A stretch of DNA of 64,000 nt, taken from Micropterus salmoides (Eukaryota > Chordata > Actinopteri > Centrarchiformes > Centrarchidae). The translations under genes and the position numbers were made by a program. Under the pieces are notes generated by a model. That model was not told where the DNA came from, did no database searches, and saw nothing but the letters and a program-made list of their open reading frames with translations. The stretch covers positions 24,925,036-24,989,035 of the forward strand of contig NW_024044681.1 of the NCBI RefSeq assembly GCF_014851395.1. Direction: 5' to 3'. Of this stretch, positions 13,401 through 26,330 are shown piece by piece (position 1 is the first letter of the stretch; every line of letters starts with the position of its first letter).

Positions 13401-15487
13401 TTGTTGTTGATTATAGAATTTTGGATTATTACCTGTGCCTTTTGGATTTGTTTGCTTTATGTTTGGACTGCTGCCCTGGTTTGGACTCTTGCCTTGCTCC
13501 TCCCTGTGTAAGCCTATTCACCTTTTGAGTTATTCTTTATAAACATTATAAACTGCATCTGTTCCGCTTGTGTGTTCTGCGTTTTGGGTTCAAATCCCTG
13601 GTCATTCCTGTGTCTTTGCTTGGCAAAACATGACAAATCTCCCAGGTTCCCTTTCTATCTTTCTGTCTCACACGAGGCAGGCAAGGTTTCAAAAAATGGG
13701 CTTAGCAGTGAGTCATACAACTCTATAATACTTAAATAGTAAATCATACCACAGAAGTGGAATTACATTGCCTTTTAAAACTATGAATAAAAAGGCACAG
13801 GGTGATTTCTTACACGAGCTTGGGAATGAATAGTCTTAAACTCTTTCAACTGTATTTAATAATGGTGTTTAATTGAACAATTTCTCTGAGATTCTGTTTC
13901 AATAATTTCAGTCACAAAGACTGAAATATAATGGATAGATTGAAATATAGGAATAGTTTGGCATTTTGGGAACTGCGCTTATTTGCTTTCTTGCTGAGAA
14001 TTAGATGATAAGATAGATACCACTCTCATATCTGTCCTTTTTAGCAAATAAGCATATTTTCCACTATTCAAAGGGACCTACAGTGTTACTGATACTTTAA
14101 AGAGTCAGTCAGATGTGATTCATTGGGGTGATGGAGATTTGAAAAGAGATGTCTAGTTTTATTTATGCATTTATTTTTGCATACATGAACCTGAAACTAC
14201 CATAAACTAGTCATCATCACAATGTTTGCAGTAGCTACCAGCAGGTGTGACGATGAGGAAAACATGATACTGTATATAGGTATAAGCATCTGAAATCTTC
14301 CCTTTTTAGAGAAACAGTAAGGGCACACACTGTATTTTAATCAAATCAGTAGCTCTCTCATTGTTCCCAAACAAGGTAAAGCTCAGAGGGCCTCAAGGCT
14401 CCGACCTCACATACCAGTACTGCTGTAGAAGGCAAGCCCGAAGGAAGGCTGGAAGTCTTCAACAAAAAACTGAGAAAGCACAATCTCGTCAGTCCTTAAT
14501 GAATCGTTCCCGTTCTTCCAGTAGAGCATTAGGTCATTCTCATTGTAGGCATCTTCATGAGAGGAGAGAAGTGGGGAAGAAGGAAGGGGGATGACACTTT
14601 CACATGCTGCCTCGCTTATAAGTGTCATGGATGTTTTTCCCAGAGGAGAGAGCGCATGGAAATGGGACAACATACTCTCCTCTGAGATAAGGATCCATGC
14701 TTTACCCATGTAATAATTTAAGACAGACAGAAAGAGAGGTAAAAAGAGAGAAGACCAACCAATATCCAACCAACATCAGTTATGATCAATGATTACGATT
14801 TCTTTACTCTATGCTGAAATAAGATAGTGATGGTTACTATGCATATATGGAGTATGATACTGCACTGTGAGCTACACTGATTTAATCAAAAGATATAATC
14901 TAATAGTGTTTTTGACCATCAGCATGGATACTGTTTATTATTTCATTGAGCTAAGCAAAGTTGTAACATGTTTTCCAGCAAAACATGTGAAGTAAGACAT
15001 TTAATGCAACAAAATAAACATAATTCTTCTGAAACCTGTTTTGGATATCCTATCAGGTATTTGAAAAAGGCAATGCCCCAACTGTAGGTTTATACTCACA
15101 GCTCTCTAGCTCCAGAGAACAATTCTGTGTGTCCAGAGGGAAACTACTGAAGTCCATTGAGCAAAGTGCAGTCACTGTGATCCTAAAACACAGCTTACAG
15201 TTAAAGAAACATCCACAAAAATCAAGCAATCATTCAGCATCAGCAACTGTGTTTACAGAAAATGTTGCATTTGAATTAAGCTGCGTAGGTTAACCTCAGT
15301 AACTCAATAACTGTTTCTGTGCCTGAGACAGAAACAGGCCCTGTAGGTGCAGCAAGCTGTTGGGGATGATGCCATATTCTTGACATCTGTGGCTGAAATG
15401 GATATGATGAATGTAATCTGAAAGCCTAATGGCCCAACTCTCATGGTCCTTTCATGCTTTGCTCACCAAACCTTGCAGTGACATTAT

Positions 15488-15573
<86 letters not shown>

Positions 15574-18500
15574 TTGGCATAAATTTCACAACATTTTAGT
15601 AATGTTTAAAACCATGACTCGTAAGGTTACATGTAAGGTTAAAGCGAGACTACGTAACCTTTGAAAGTAAAAATGACACACCCTTCCTTTTACAAATTTA
15701 GAGTTGAATTCACGAGTAGCAAAACACACCCTTGATCATTTAAACATAGCAAGGGGATTTACTGTTACGATAATACTTGATCTGGTATGACCATTAGTTT
15801 CTTCAACCAAGTCCAGTTGCCCTTGACTTTAACCTTCTTTGGATGACCATTAGTTTGTGGAAGCTAATGTTAGCCAATGTTAGCAACTTTAGCTAGATAC
15901 TGTACAACTAAATTTACTGACTTCACTGCTCTTCTCTACTTTTGCTTCTGGCACACAACATTTTAACACATCATATTTAAGCAAAATGATGTCTTTAAAG
16001 CAACTCTCTAAAGAAAATATTGGGAAATAAAGGCAAATTCAATGTGCCTTTATCCTGTAATTACCACCTGCGTTCACAATGGCCGCTTGCTAAAATTTAG
16101 TCTCGCTTAAATCATTACTACTTTGATGGTAATCTCTTTATGACTAATGTAAAAGAAACATTTTTTTAACCTGACACTGTAGAGGATATTGCCATCAGGA
16201 TAAACCCTCAGCATGATGTTTTCCATGGTTGTGTCATGAATGAAAGAGCGCTTAGAGTGGACAAAGAACACGTCAGGAACCCAAATCTTTTTCACAAGAC
16301 GTGCATCGAAGGTACGACTCTTGTTGCTGCTGGAGGGGAAGGCCAAGCGATCGTCCTGCCAGTAATGCCTTAGGTACAAAGTCATGGTAAAGTCCTGAAA
16401 AAAAGGGGGGAAAAACACTGGTACTCAAGCCCAACAGAGAATAAGAAGACATTGTACAATGCTTAAACAAACTACAGAAATCCTAGAGGCTCGTACCATG
16501 TTTACTTCAGATATGCTGTCAATGCTCTCCACCTGGACGTCAATGCCGACAGGAATAGCTGAACCTGCAAGGGGTCAAATGTTGTAATGGATCAGTTTTA
16601 AGCAACAGCTGGATCACATCCCCCATGAATCATCTGTCTCCACGTCTGCCAAAGATTATAAATGTGTAAACACCAGTGCTGAGCTATAAGACGTAATAGC
16701 CACATCTTATGGACAACACAGTCAAAAGGGTGGATGATACCGAGACTCAGCTTAGAATACGCTTGTTTTAATAAATACAGCATAGCTACAAAATCAATTA
16801 ATCGGTTACAAACAACTGACAGATAATGGTTCATACACAACACCTTGGGTGGAGCTGTAATACTCATCCTCATGAAGCACAGATAAGATGCTATAAAATA
16901 CTTGTAATCCGCTTTTCATTTTCTGGATGAGCTATAAGTAACCAAACAGTAATTTGAAATACTTGGCTGGTTCTAGAGAAACAACAAACATTGGATGTTT
17001 TCAGAGGATGACTAATTGTTCTACTGTCAACAACTGATGCAAGAAAAGCATCTAATGAGATTTCATTTACATCATTTTACCTACATTTGTATTATTGTTA
17101 ACTTTAGGATACAGCTTTAATGATGGCATAACACAACAACAAATTATTTCATATTTAGACTATCACACAGGGAATAGATCCAAAACTGATTTGATTGTAT
17201 TTTTGAAATCTGGGCTGTGGGAATTACTCTGGCTCACTACCACAACCTACAATACATGGATATAAAACTAGTGTTACATAGTCGAGAACCCACAAAGATA
17301 TTTCAATAAGAGTCTTAAACCTATCCTAAACAGACAATCCTGTCAGTGTGCATTGTAGTTCACATGACCTGGAGTAAACCCACACAGACACAGCTAGAAA
17401 ATATACAAAATATTTCAGAGGCAGAAAAAAAACAGGGCTTTTCTTGCTATACGTGGCTGTGTTGCATGTTTTAGATACAGAAATTAACAAAGACATTTGA
17501 ATACACAATGTACATACAGAGTACACCACTCTACTGAAACTGGATGTCTCTTTTTCCTAGAAGTCATCAGTCCTAAAAAAGTCCTTATAAAAGTCCTTAT
17601 AAAAAAGAGGGGTAGTGGGAGTTTTCTTGACCTACTTAAGGCCTTTGACACAGTTAACTATTCAATACTTCTAACTAATATGTCCAACTGTAATCTCTTT
17701 AGCAACATGTTAAATTGGATAAACTCATATCTACCAGACCCAGTGTATCACCCAGTGTGTTCGGGTATATAACGTACTGTCACTTATAAGAGCCTGTAGT
17801 AGAGAGTACTACAAGGCTCCATAATAGGAATAGGACCATTGTTATTTAGTTTGAACAAGCCTGGGAACCACATGTATCTGCAAATTCATGTTATATTGCA
17901 GATGCATCTGGTCCCCTCCCATTCAGACAGATTTGTAGTCAGTTTGGCCTGGGCCGGGCCAATCACAACCGTTTACCTGATACGGGGCAGGTTTGATATG
18001 ATGCAGAGGAGTGCAGTTAAATATTCGTAAACAACCAAGATCAGCCTTGGCCCTCTGCATTTAGGTCACCTTGTATTGATGTTACCCTACTTGCACCAAC
18101 CATGACACTATCCAGTTGAGTCTAGAGGCATTTTGGTCTGTGCCAGTTGGAAATTGAAAATGTACTGAGAGGATGTCAGGCTAAGGTTGAATATCAATGA
18201 TCTCCTGTCTGTGTTGTGATGCAGTAGAAATCATGATCTACACAGATGACACAGTAACATACACTCATGGGAGAGATGCCAAACAAGTGGCCTCAAAGCT
18301 GTCTCAAACTATGGAAAAAGCAAATTGGCTTAAATGTTCATGTTTTACATTGAATAATACAGTAACAATGTATGTAGCAGACTTTTCTAAATATTTATGT
18401 AAATAAGCAAATATTAAGGAATGCTTGAGGAAACTGTTGGCAGGGGGGGCGAGGCTAGGTGGGAATGATTAGTCATACAGATTGCATAGTGTTAGATGTA

Positions 18501-21351
18501 ATGATTGAAATGTTTGTTTGTATCTGTGATTTAATTAAGTATTTTTTGAATTTTGAACTTGTATTTGGATTATTTGCATTAGCTGTTTTAGTGTCAGTGT
18601 CTACCTGCCCAGGGAGTGCAGATGAAAATGAGCTAAATCTGGTACAAAACATCTCTTTGAATTTTTGCACAATGTCCCTAACAAGTAAATGTGATAAACT
18701 AAACTAAAACTAACATTTAAATGTTACAATACTGTGTTGAATACCACCATACTGTATAGTTACATAAATATCCAATGTATTGTGAGTGGAAGTGTCCTTA
18801 TGTCATTATCCAGTGGCAGCAAACTGTCAACATATGATGTGGACTGTAAACATCTCGTTCTCTCTGCGCCATTATCTAATGAATGTAAGCACTCAACTAT
18901 CAGTCTACGATTACAATAGAGTAGTGAAGTGGTGGGGATTATTTTGGGCGCATAGGGTCCTGTTAATGTTTTACAGTGTTACATCACTGAGGCCCTTTCA
19001 ACTCTTTGATGGCAATCAAACTCTCTACCATCAAAAAACAACTGCAGTGAAAAATCTGATTTATATATTATATTTTTATTTTGGCCTCTTGAAAAAGATC
19101 TAAATCTCAATGAGATCATTAAATAAAGGTTATATAAATATAAATAAAAATAAATAAAAGTCAGAGGTACAAGACTGTAAATGCAATCTTGAGGAAAGAG
19201 ATCCAACTAAAGGCAATCCAACCAATTTGAGTGCTTGAGCTGGAACTATGGCTCCGTAACAGCTGATAGCTGATGGAGTCAAATCAAAGAGAGTCAGTTA
19301 ATTGACTCAGTCGTCAGAATGCTTGGAAGTAAATGTCAAAAATCATTGGAGTCAACTCCAACACTCCATTAACTTTTTAACAAAATGTTTGACAACTAAA
19401 TTAAAAGCTATTCACAAAACAAATTACAGACTGGAGCAGATTTATTTATTTATGTATGTGCATATTTTAAACTATAATGAGAGGCGCTTATAGAGTTCAT
19501 AAAGGTGCAAAAAGAAAGAAACACGTGAAATAAAGGCCTTTACAAAACACCAATCAATCCAACCATCAACACTTTGCTGATGTTGTAAGACCTATTAGTT
19601 TACAAAGACAACATAATACATGAGTGGTGACGCAGTGATGCAGGAAGTCTGTAGGATTAAACAGCCACAGTGTATGCTTATAGATGTTTTATGTAATGCT
19701 TTCTGTAGAAGAATGCATATTTGCTGTGTCACATGGTAAAACTGCTCTTATAGTAATTAAATGGCACGTAAGAATCATGACTCCCCGGAGGTTTGTACTC
19801 AGAGAGGACTACTGGAGCGTCTGCTGCAGACACAAGTTACAATGTGTCAAGTTTATTATAAACTCTGAGGTAGAAATATAACAACTGAGAAAATATCCAT
19901 TGGATTGAGACAACCCCTCAACCATTTACTGAGCCCACAACCCTTTCTCCAAATTTAATTCAAGTTGAAAAATGGAAAAGATTGTGTAAATGGTGAATAT
20001 GGTGAATTTTTTAAAATGTAAATAGTTGATAATTAATGCATTATTTTTCTACACCATTTGTCGATTAATATCAAAAACAAATAAGGAAAACAAAAACAAA
20101 ATCAAACCAGACCTCTATAGGCACAGGAAAAATACAGCTTTTTGAATATCCCCTAACTTCAGGCTTTTTGTTTTTCCTTTTTCCCCCCCCCCACAGAATT
20201 AAATACGCTGTTCAGATTATTTTATCTGTACTACTGGCTGCAGTTATTGTCTCACACCGCAGACAATCTAGGTCAGTAAGGGCTTTTTGGTAGGCGTAAT
20301 ACCAAAGACAGCACAGTAACCTACATTAACCTTACTGAGTTGACAGGAAAGCACAGGATTATTAAAAATGGTAAGAAAAATAAAAAATAAATAAGAAGTC
20401 AACTTAAATAGATAGATTAGGTGTGCGTCTTACCCCCAAAGCCTGGCCGCATTGCAAAGTCATGGTCTTCAATCCGAAGCAGCTGCTCAGACTTAATTAG
20501 CATAGACTTGGTGCTGTCCAGCTTTTTCATCTTAAGATCCACCCGTCTGAGAACAAAACAGAACAAATAACAGCTTGCAGAGAAACTCTCTCTGTCTTTA
20601 TCTGTCTCTTTCTAACACAGACACACACTTGAAAGAGAACTGACAGCTGGTCGAGGGAGTTAGTGATGGTTAATTGGACTTCAGCACTCTGATTACAACC
20701 AAAGGCCATGGTCTTGGAAGGAAATTAAAAATCATTTTACTTTCAGGGTACTGACACTAAAACAGTTGTAATTGGGTCAGAGATATTATGGGGGCTCTCA
20801 TATCAGTATCACTAGTTGACCTTACAACTTAAATGTTTGCTATAAGATGTCCGTCTGTCTTCACCTAGAAATCCTCATGTAGTGATTAACATGAAGCAAA
20901 AATGAACTTCCATAATCATGTAAATAATCTTTTTTTCTTTTTTTTTTTAGAAATGACTAAGTGATGTGTACTTTACAGTAACGATATGTAATTGAAAAGT
21001 CAGCACATTGTCTTATTATGAAAGAGAAAGTCAGTCTTCACCCTCATGATCCTATCACCATTTCCATTGTATTTGTGAAGACAGAAAAGACTCCCGTGAA
21101 GCCACAAAATATAGATGCTAGGCATCAAAAGGTACATTTCAACAGCAGAAGCAGCTCCACAATCACAACAAAGCCAGGTGTTATACAAGAAGTCCCACTT
21201 TGGCTCACCCTCCATGCTTTTGTTTGGTGTTCTCTCCGATGTATAGCTCCTTGTGTCTCCTCTTGTTCGGGAACTGGCTGCCGGTGAGCTGAGTGACAGG
21301 CCACAACCAGGCCAAGCACATCAGTCTGAAGGCCAGGAGGGCCACTTTCAT
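10431..21351 (-). CDS. gabrr3: GABA-A receptor subunit rho-3 (GABA-gated chloride channel)
   Basis: A pentameric Cys-loop channel subunit of neuronal (classically retinal) plasma membrane that conducts chloride on GABA binding. Coding exons in transcript order are 21209-21351, 20434-20546, 16497-16564, 16171-16394, 15100-15182, 14415-14552, 12753-12905, 10874-11067 and 10431-10730: 1416 nt, 471 aa, all phases matching. A signal peptide begins MKVALLAFRLMCLAWLW. The Cys loop runs from C190 to C204 (CSMDFSSFPLDTQNC). TM1-TM2 contains VPARVSLGITTVLTMS, the anion-selective PAR motif of rho channels. TM3 includes SFLFVFLSVIEYAAVNYF and TM4 ends FNIIYWSLYA. Rho-3 is preferred over rho-1 and rho-2 because of the short TM3-TM4 loop containing QAMAFDGC and the segments SEQLLRIEDHDFAMRPGFGG and FPLDTQNCSLELES. 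Exon sizes of 68, 83, 138 and 153 nt are usual for this superfamily. A teleost a/b duplicate cannot be assigned from one copy. Confidence 0.93.
11738..12345. repeat. second MITE (family G) nested in family F copy
   Basis: The left end TTCAAAATCTCATACTAATAC and the complement of the right end (TCAGAATCGCATACTAACATA) are near-identical inverted termini. The interior has no coding capacity and is itself split by a LINE tail. Confidence 0.5.
12040..12268 (+). mobile_element. 5'-truncated L2-like LINE, 3' end only
   Basis: It ends AAGTGCTCTATAAATAAAG followed by an ATT-type tail. The 200 bp before this align by eye with the 3' end of the larger LINE at 44.07-46.76 kb (shared CACTTGTTAAAGCACTTTG and AAAACATACTTTTATA). 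It is a dead-on-arrival copy of the same family. Confidence 0.65.
13166..13635. repeat. unclassified 470-bp repeat with TGTCATG...CATGACA ends
   Basis: A pyrimidine-rich stretch bounded by short inverted ends TGTCATG and CATGACA. The ends also fit the TG...CA rule for a solo LTR, but no target-site duplication is visible (AAAAT on the left, AATCT on the right). A compositionally similar stretch lies at about 22800-23480. It lies in a gabrr3 intron. Confidence 0.4.
13947..14120. repeat. MITE family F copy 3, left part
   Basis: Contains GGAATAGTTTGGCATTTTGGG followed by the shared block TTTGCTTTCTTGCTGAGAATTAGATGATAAG. The right end is not recognisable. It is intronic in gabrr3. Confidence 0.5.
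15489..15571. repeat. (TA)n microsatellite
   Basis: About 40 TA units in the gabrr3 intron between the 15100 and 16171 exons. Likely polymorphic and able to form cruciforms. Confidence 0.95.
17545..18712 (+). mobile_element. degenerate Rex1-like LINE (reverse transcriptase remnant)
   Basis: Frame-shifted fragments of a non-LTR reverse transcriptase. Around 17620-17770 reads FLDLLKAFDTVNYSILL and LNWINSYLPDPVYHPVCSG. Around 18230-18360 reads IYTDDTVTYTHGRDAKQ, where the catalytic YADD box has become YTDD. A non-coding 3' part ends near 18712. It lies opposite to gabrr3 in its intron between the 16497 and 20434 exons. Assignment to the Rex1/Babar clade is from memory of the motif context. Confidence 0.65.
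18955..19165 (+). mobile_element. LINE 3' tail fragment
   Basis: Ends AATCTCAATGAGATCATTAAATAAAGG followed by an A/T-rich simple tail, in the style of non-LTR retrotransposon 3' ends in fish. No coding part remains. Confidence 0.35.
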
Positions 21352-23613
21352 GGTTAAGCTGGGGCTGGAAAGACGAGAGGAACTCAAACGTCCCTCCCAC
21401 TGTGTCAGTGTCTCGCCCAGGGAATGCCACAGCTGTCCCTGTCCTCTACTGGCATGTCCATGTCCCAGCAGCACTCATTCTGCCCCGCCACGCACACACC
21501 CAGCTGATTCTGCATTATCCTGCTCTTTCATGTCCTGCAACATGGTGAACATCAGTCGAGATATCCAGTGCTTAGCTCAAATGAACAGGCATCCTCCTGG
21601 TTGAGTTTGCTTGTCACTGTGCCATCCCTCTGCTTACGTCTCCTGACACAACATGTTGCTCCGACTCCCCACTGTCCCTACCCTTTGATTTAAAACCAAA
21701 TATCAATTTATTCCTATAATGACAAAGGAATACCATTAATTCCTCTCTAATCTTCTTATCTGTGGTTGGTGAAATCTTTCAGTAACCTACAAACAGGAGG
21801 CAGCAGAGGGCGGGGAGGGGGATAATACAACCCGCAGTTTCATCATCATTCTGACCAGATAAAAATAAAAATCCTGTAGCCTACTTTCATGCATAGCAGG
21901 ATTTTCCCTTGAGTTGCGCACTGTGGTGGAGGGAGGACGCAAATGATCCCACTGAGATAAGACAGATGCAAGCATATGTCTGGGCCACATATGCAAAGGT
22001 TGCACTTATGGCTCCTCGGCAGATATCTTTCACATTAGAGGATATAATTTCTAAACAAAGGCTTTAAACTGCTTTGCAAATATTAGGAAAAATATATAAT
22101 AATATAGTCAGTGTTAGTATAAAAACTATAATGCACAACATGGGGTCAGCTCATAGAGGGTTTCAGATACAGGTAGAGTAAAAATGAAATATTAACAAAA
22201 CTGCACCCTCCTTTGGAGATCCAGCATTGTGGTTTTGATCTTTTTTTTTAAAGACTATAGGATTCCCCGCATTATGGAAAAAACAAAAGCAATGCTTTAT
22301 AATAAAATGTAATCCAGTTCAACCATAAAATACACTGTATTCTAAAAAGAAATATCATACAGTTAAATAACTTCCAATCTGAAACAAAAGGTGAACGTTA
22401 TGACATTTTAAAAGAAACATTTTTTTCAGCTTTATTTTAATGGATAATAGTTTTTTTGTTATTTTGTTCATCCCTTCAATGTGATGTCCCTGCCAAAATG
22501 TAGTTGTAGAGGTTTAGGATTATGCTCTGTTTTAGCCCCTCACTGTTCATGTCACTTCATTACCTCCTGCTCACATCCACTAAAATATGGCTGGCCATTC
22601 TCCACTGACACTGGGTAGCTCCACAAGCAGCAGGGACACGCTGACAGTGCTGTAGCAGCTTCTCTCTCGTCATTATTACAGTTTTTTCAATAGCTAAAAC
22701 TGAAGCCACTTTATCAGAACTCTTCACAGTCTGCATTACCAGCATGCATCTTGGCCAAACAGTTAATCTCACCTCCAAAAGTCAGTCAAACCATCTAACG
22801 TTATATTATTTTGGCCATGCCTTGATTCTGAGTTTTGGGTTTTGTATCTACTTTTTAGTTCTGTCATCTGTTGAGTTTAGTTAACTGTGTGTTAACTTAT
22901 TGATCAGTTTGGTATCTGTTATTTAGTCTGACTTTTATTTATCTGGTATATCTTATTCTGTAATTGTCTGGTGCTCTGTCTAATCCTAGTTTCAGTCCTG
23001 CCTCTGTGTTCTCGTTTAGGTTTTGTCTGTTATGATTCCTGTGTTATAATTGGTCGGTGTTTGTCTGTTTACATGGGTTTCTGTTATTGTCTGGGGTTAG
23101 ATTCTTGTCTGATATTTTGTAACATGTGTTCTGTCTGTTCCCCCAGTAATCTGCCTGCCTGCCTGTCTCTCTGTTTTCCCTGCTGTCTGCCTGCCTATCT
23201 CGTTAGCCTTGATCCCGGTCACCTGTGTTGCTCCCGCCCTGCTCATTAGTCCCTGGCGTATATATGTTTGGTTTTTCTGCTCAGTCCCTGTCCGGTTATT
23301 GTTGTATGATGTTTGTACTACCAGCTGCTGCATGTTTGAGGTTTCCTGTACCTGTGAGTTTTGTTCATGCCTGGTGTATTTTGGATTACTAAACCCTGGA
23401 ACTAAATCACTGCGTGCAGTGTCATGCGTTTGGGCTCTCCCCTGCTTTGTGCACCCAGCGATCCTTCACAAGCCTCAAAATAAACTTGTTCAACCAAAAC
23501 ATTGGCAGAAAGCATCCATTGTCACTCATAACACACTGACCTACAAAACACTAACAACAGGAAGCATTACGTAAACTTGATGAACTTATCTTTAAAATGT
23601 GACTGATTTTTTC
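21352..23613. other. 5' flank of gabrr3, no further gene seen
   Basis: Presumably holds the gabrr3 5' UTR and promoter directly upstream of 21351, but no clear TATA box or CpG island stands out. About 22800-23480 is a pyrimidine-rich repeat-like stretch with only shadow open frames. Confidence 0.4.
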
Positions 23614-23671
23614 ATGTACCAAAGTGACTGAGAACAACTGTGTACTGTTGTTCTCAGTCACTTTGGTACAT
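23614..23671. repeat. perfect 25-bp inverted repeat (hairpin)
   Basis: Arms 23614-23638 and 23647-23671 are exact reverse complements separated by 8 bp. The arm reads ATGTACCAAAGTGACTGAGA followed by ACAAC. The right arm is the terminal repeat of MITE family E, so two family E ends abut head to head here. Confidence 0.9.
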
Positions 23672-23950
23672 TTCTTTGATCAGAATTGAAATTTTACTTG
23701 TTCAACCTCCATATAATCTAGTTACTTGTGCACATGATGGCAAATAGCCTGTATTTTTGCAGTAATATACAGCAGAATAGCAGAACGTTTACAAACATTT
23801 TATGTTACTACAAACTGCAAGCATATAAAGCAGGAAATGTGCTTACATTTTAGCATTGGTTCAGGGGGTTAGTACATCAATTACAGGTTGTGGTCACTGT
23901 GGCTCAGGAACCAGTTTTACTGTGCAAACAACTGAGAAAAACTGTACTGC
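23639..23950. repeat. MITE family E, internally shortened copy
   Basis: The left terminal sequence (GTTCTCAGTCACTTTGGTACAT) and the following 70 bp match the start of the 45938 copy (shared GATCAGAATTGAAATT, GTTCAACCTCC and ACTTGTGCACAT). The copy ends with ACTGAGAAAAACTGTA near 23948. No coding capacity. Confidence 0.6.
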
Positions 23951-24086
23951 ACTGAAATTTCAGGACCTTTATTCACATTTACTGAAGTGATATAGAAAAA
24001 AAGGATACTGAAGCAAATTTCTGCATTTCTGATTCATTCTTTTTACATATACCATAGTACAGTCAATAAAGTGAAAATATGTTATT

Positions 24087-24390
24087 CTTACAGCTTTTCT
24101 CAGTCGCTTTGTTACATTTCTAGAATCATCCTTACAGTAACATTTGCAGAACTATTTGTATTGGTAAACTATGTCTAACGTTTGGATGACAATGATTAAA
24201 AATGCACAAGGCTGCACTTTTTCTGTACGGCCTAGATCGATTTCAACAGTACAGAGTTATACTGTAATTTGTTGACAGAGCACGTCATTGTGATGCAGAA
24301 AAAGCGAGACTATTTTATATATCAGTATTATACCTTGTGATCAACATGACATAAGCAATTGATAATGTAGGAAACAGCTATTTTTTCATC
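24087..24390. repeat. MITE family E, inverted and truncated copy
   Basis: Starts TACAGCTTTTCTCAGTCGCT. It matches the 45938 copy in opposite orientation, including GAATCATCCTTACAGTAACA and AAGCAATTGATAATGTAGG. It stops abruptly where the Tc1 element begins, and its distal half is not found past the Tc1 right end. Confidence 0.6.
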
Positions 24391-26021
24391 ACTGTCTGAC
24401 ATGAAATCAGACACTTTTCCTGTTTTAGGTCCGTTAGGATTACCAAAATTATTTATATTTGCTAAATGCCAGAATAATGAGAGAAGGATTTTTTAAAACT
24501 ATTTTTCATTACTTTCTTCAAAGTCAGAAGTTTGAATACACTATGATTACTATGCCAATTTTGGAAAGCCCGGATGATGATGTCATGTCTTTGGAAGCTT
24601 CTTATTGACAACATTTGAGTTTATTAGAGACACACCTGTGGATGTTTTTTAAGGCACACCTGAAACACACTGCTTCTTTGTGTAACATCATGGGAAAGTC
24701 AAAAGAAATCAGCCAAGATATCAGGAAGAGAATTGTGGACTTGCACAAGTCTAGTTCATCCTTGGGTGCAATATCCAGATGCCTGAAGGTGCCATGTTCA
24801 TCTGTTCAAACAAATATAAGCAAGTATAAACACCATGGGAATGTCCAGCCATTATACCGCTCAGGAAGGAGACGGGTTCTGTGTCCCAGAGATGAATGTG
24901 CTTTGGTCCGAAATGTGCATATCAACCCAAGAACAAAAGCAAAAGACTTTGTGAAGATGCTGGCTGAAGCTGGTAAGAGTGTGTCATTATCCACAGTGAA
25001 ATAAATACTGTACCGACATGGGCTAAAAGGCCACTCTGCCAGGAAGAAGCAATTACTCCAAAAGAAACATAAAAATAGCCAGATTACAGTCTGCAAATGC
25101 ACACAGGGACAAAGACCTTAATTTCTGGAGACATGTCCTGTGGTCTGACGAAACTAAAATCAAACTTTTTGGCCATAATGACCCTCGTTACGGAGGAAAA
25201 AGGGGGAAGCTTGCAAGCCTGAGAACACCATCCCGACTGTGAAATACAGGGGTGGCAGCATCATGTTGTGGGGTTGTTTTGCTGCTGGAGGGACTGTTGC
25301 ACTTCATCATCATGAGGAAAGAACATTATGTGGAAATACTGAAGCAACATCTCAAGACATCAGCCAGGAAGTGAAAGCTTGGGCGCAAATAGGTCTTCCA
25401 AATGGACAATGACCCGAAGCATACTGCCAAACTGGTTACAAAGTGGCTTAAGGATAACAGAGTCAATGTCTTGCAGTGGCTATCACAAAGCCCTGATCTC
25501 AATCCTACTGAAAATTTATGGGCAGAGCTGAAAAGGCATGTGCGAGCATGGCGGCCTACAAACGTGGCTCAGTTACATCAGTTCTGTCAGGAGAAATGGG
25601 CCAAAATTCCTGCCAACTATTGTGAGAAGCTTGTGGAAGGATATCCAAAACGTTTGACCCAAGTCATACAGTTTAAAGGCAATGGTACCAAATACTCATG
25701 AAATATATGTAAACTTCTGACTAACTAACTTAAATGTTGTCAATAAACCTATCAGAAGCTTCCAAAGACATGACATCATCATCCGGGCTTTCCAAAATTG
25801 GCATAGTAATCATAGTGTATTCAAACTTCTGACTTTGAAGAAAGTAATGAAATATAGTCAAAAAAAAATCCTTCTCTCATTATTTTGGCATTTAGCAAAT
25901 ATAAATTATTTTGGTAATCCTAACGGACATAAACCAGGAAAAGTGTCTGATTTCATGTCAGTGAGGGAAAAAAGCATATGTGTCTTTTTATATAGTGTAT
26001 GTAAACTTCTGGTTTTAACTG
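24390..26021 (+). mobile_element. Sleeping Beauty-like Tc1/mariner transposon, left end missing
   Basis: A long inverted-repeat element of the IR/DR type. The right arm (about 25740-26021) ends with a Tc1-style terminus (ends GGTTTTAACTG, followed by TA). The left arm (24390 to about 24605) matches the inner part of the right arm but lacks the outermost 70 or so bp and its terminal repeat, so the element cannot be mobilised. It encloses a decayed transposase gene. Confidence 0.88.
24690..25701 (+). pseudogene. Tc1-like (Sleeping Beauty-type) transposase pseudogene
   Basis: The N-terminal paired-like DNA-binding domain is clear (MGKSKEISQDIRKRIVDLHK, with GRRR hinge). A stop interrupts it after LSTVK, where relatives continue. 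The catalytic core is then frame-shifted: LWSDETK (first Asp) near 25140, GGSIMLWGCF near 25260, then DNDPKHTA and SPDLNPTENLWAELK in the last open frame (25402-25701). The DDE triad positions are still recognisable, but no single open frame spans them. Confidence 0.9.
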
Positions 26022-26174
26022 TACATGTAAAAAATAGTGTAGTTGAAGAATAAGGTGCAGTCAAACATAAGTAGCAGCAGATTGCGAGAGGTGCTACACA
26101 ATTCCACATTGATTATGTACAGGAAGTATTTCACATTTGTGAGTGTTTCACAAAATGTAAGTTCTTTGGAAGAA

Positions 26175-26330
26175 GTTAGCGCGGTATTCTCAGTATGGAT
26201 ATCATGGCTGCGAAGAGACCGAAGAAGACTTTGGAGGAAGCGAGGAATAGAAAAAGAGAGTGACCTAGCAAGAGACTGGACTAGAGTAAATGTCGCACTA
26301 GTGTGAGCTTAAAGAGCTTAAATGATGCAA
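26175..26330 (+). repeat. dispersed-repeat fragment with broken short ORF
   Basis: Begins MAAKRPKKTLEEARNRKRE then a stop and frame shift into DWTRVNVA. Such short open frames recur in fish repeats. Function and family are unknown to me. Confidence 0.35.

Noticed and set aside
15489..15571. (TA)n as a promoter-like TATA region
   Set aside because: It is a simple microsatellite inside an intron.
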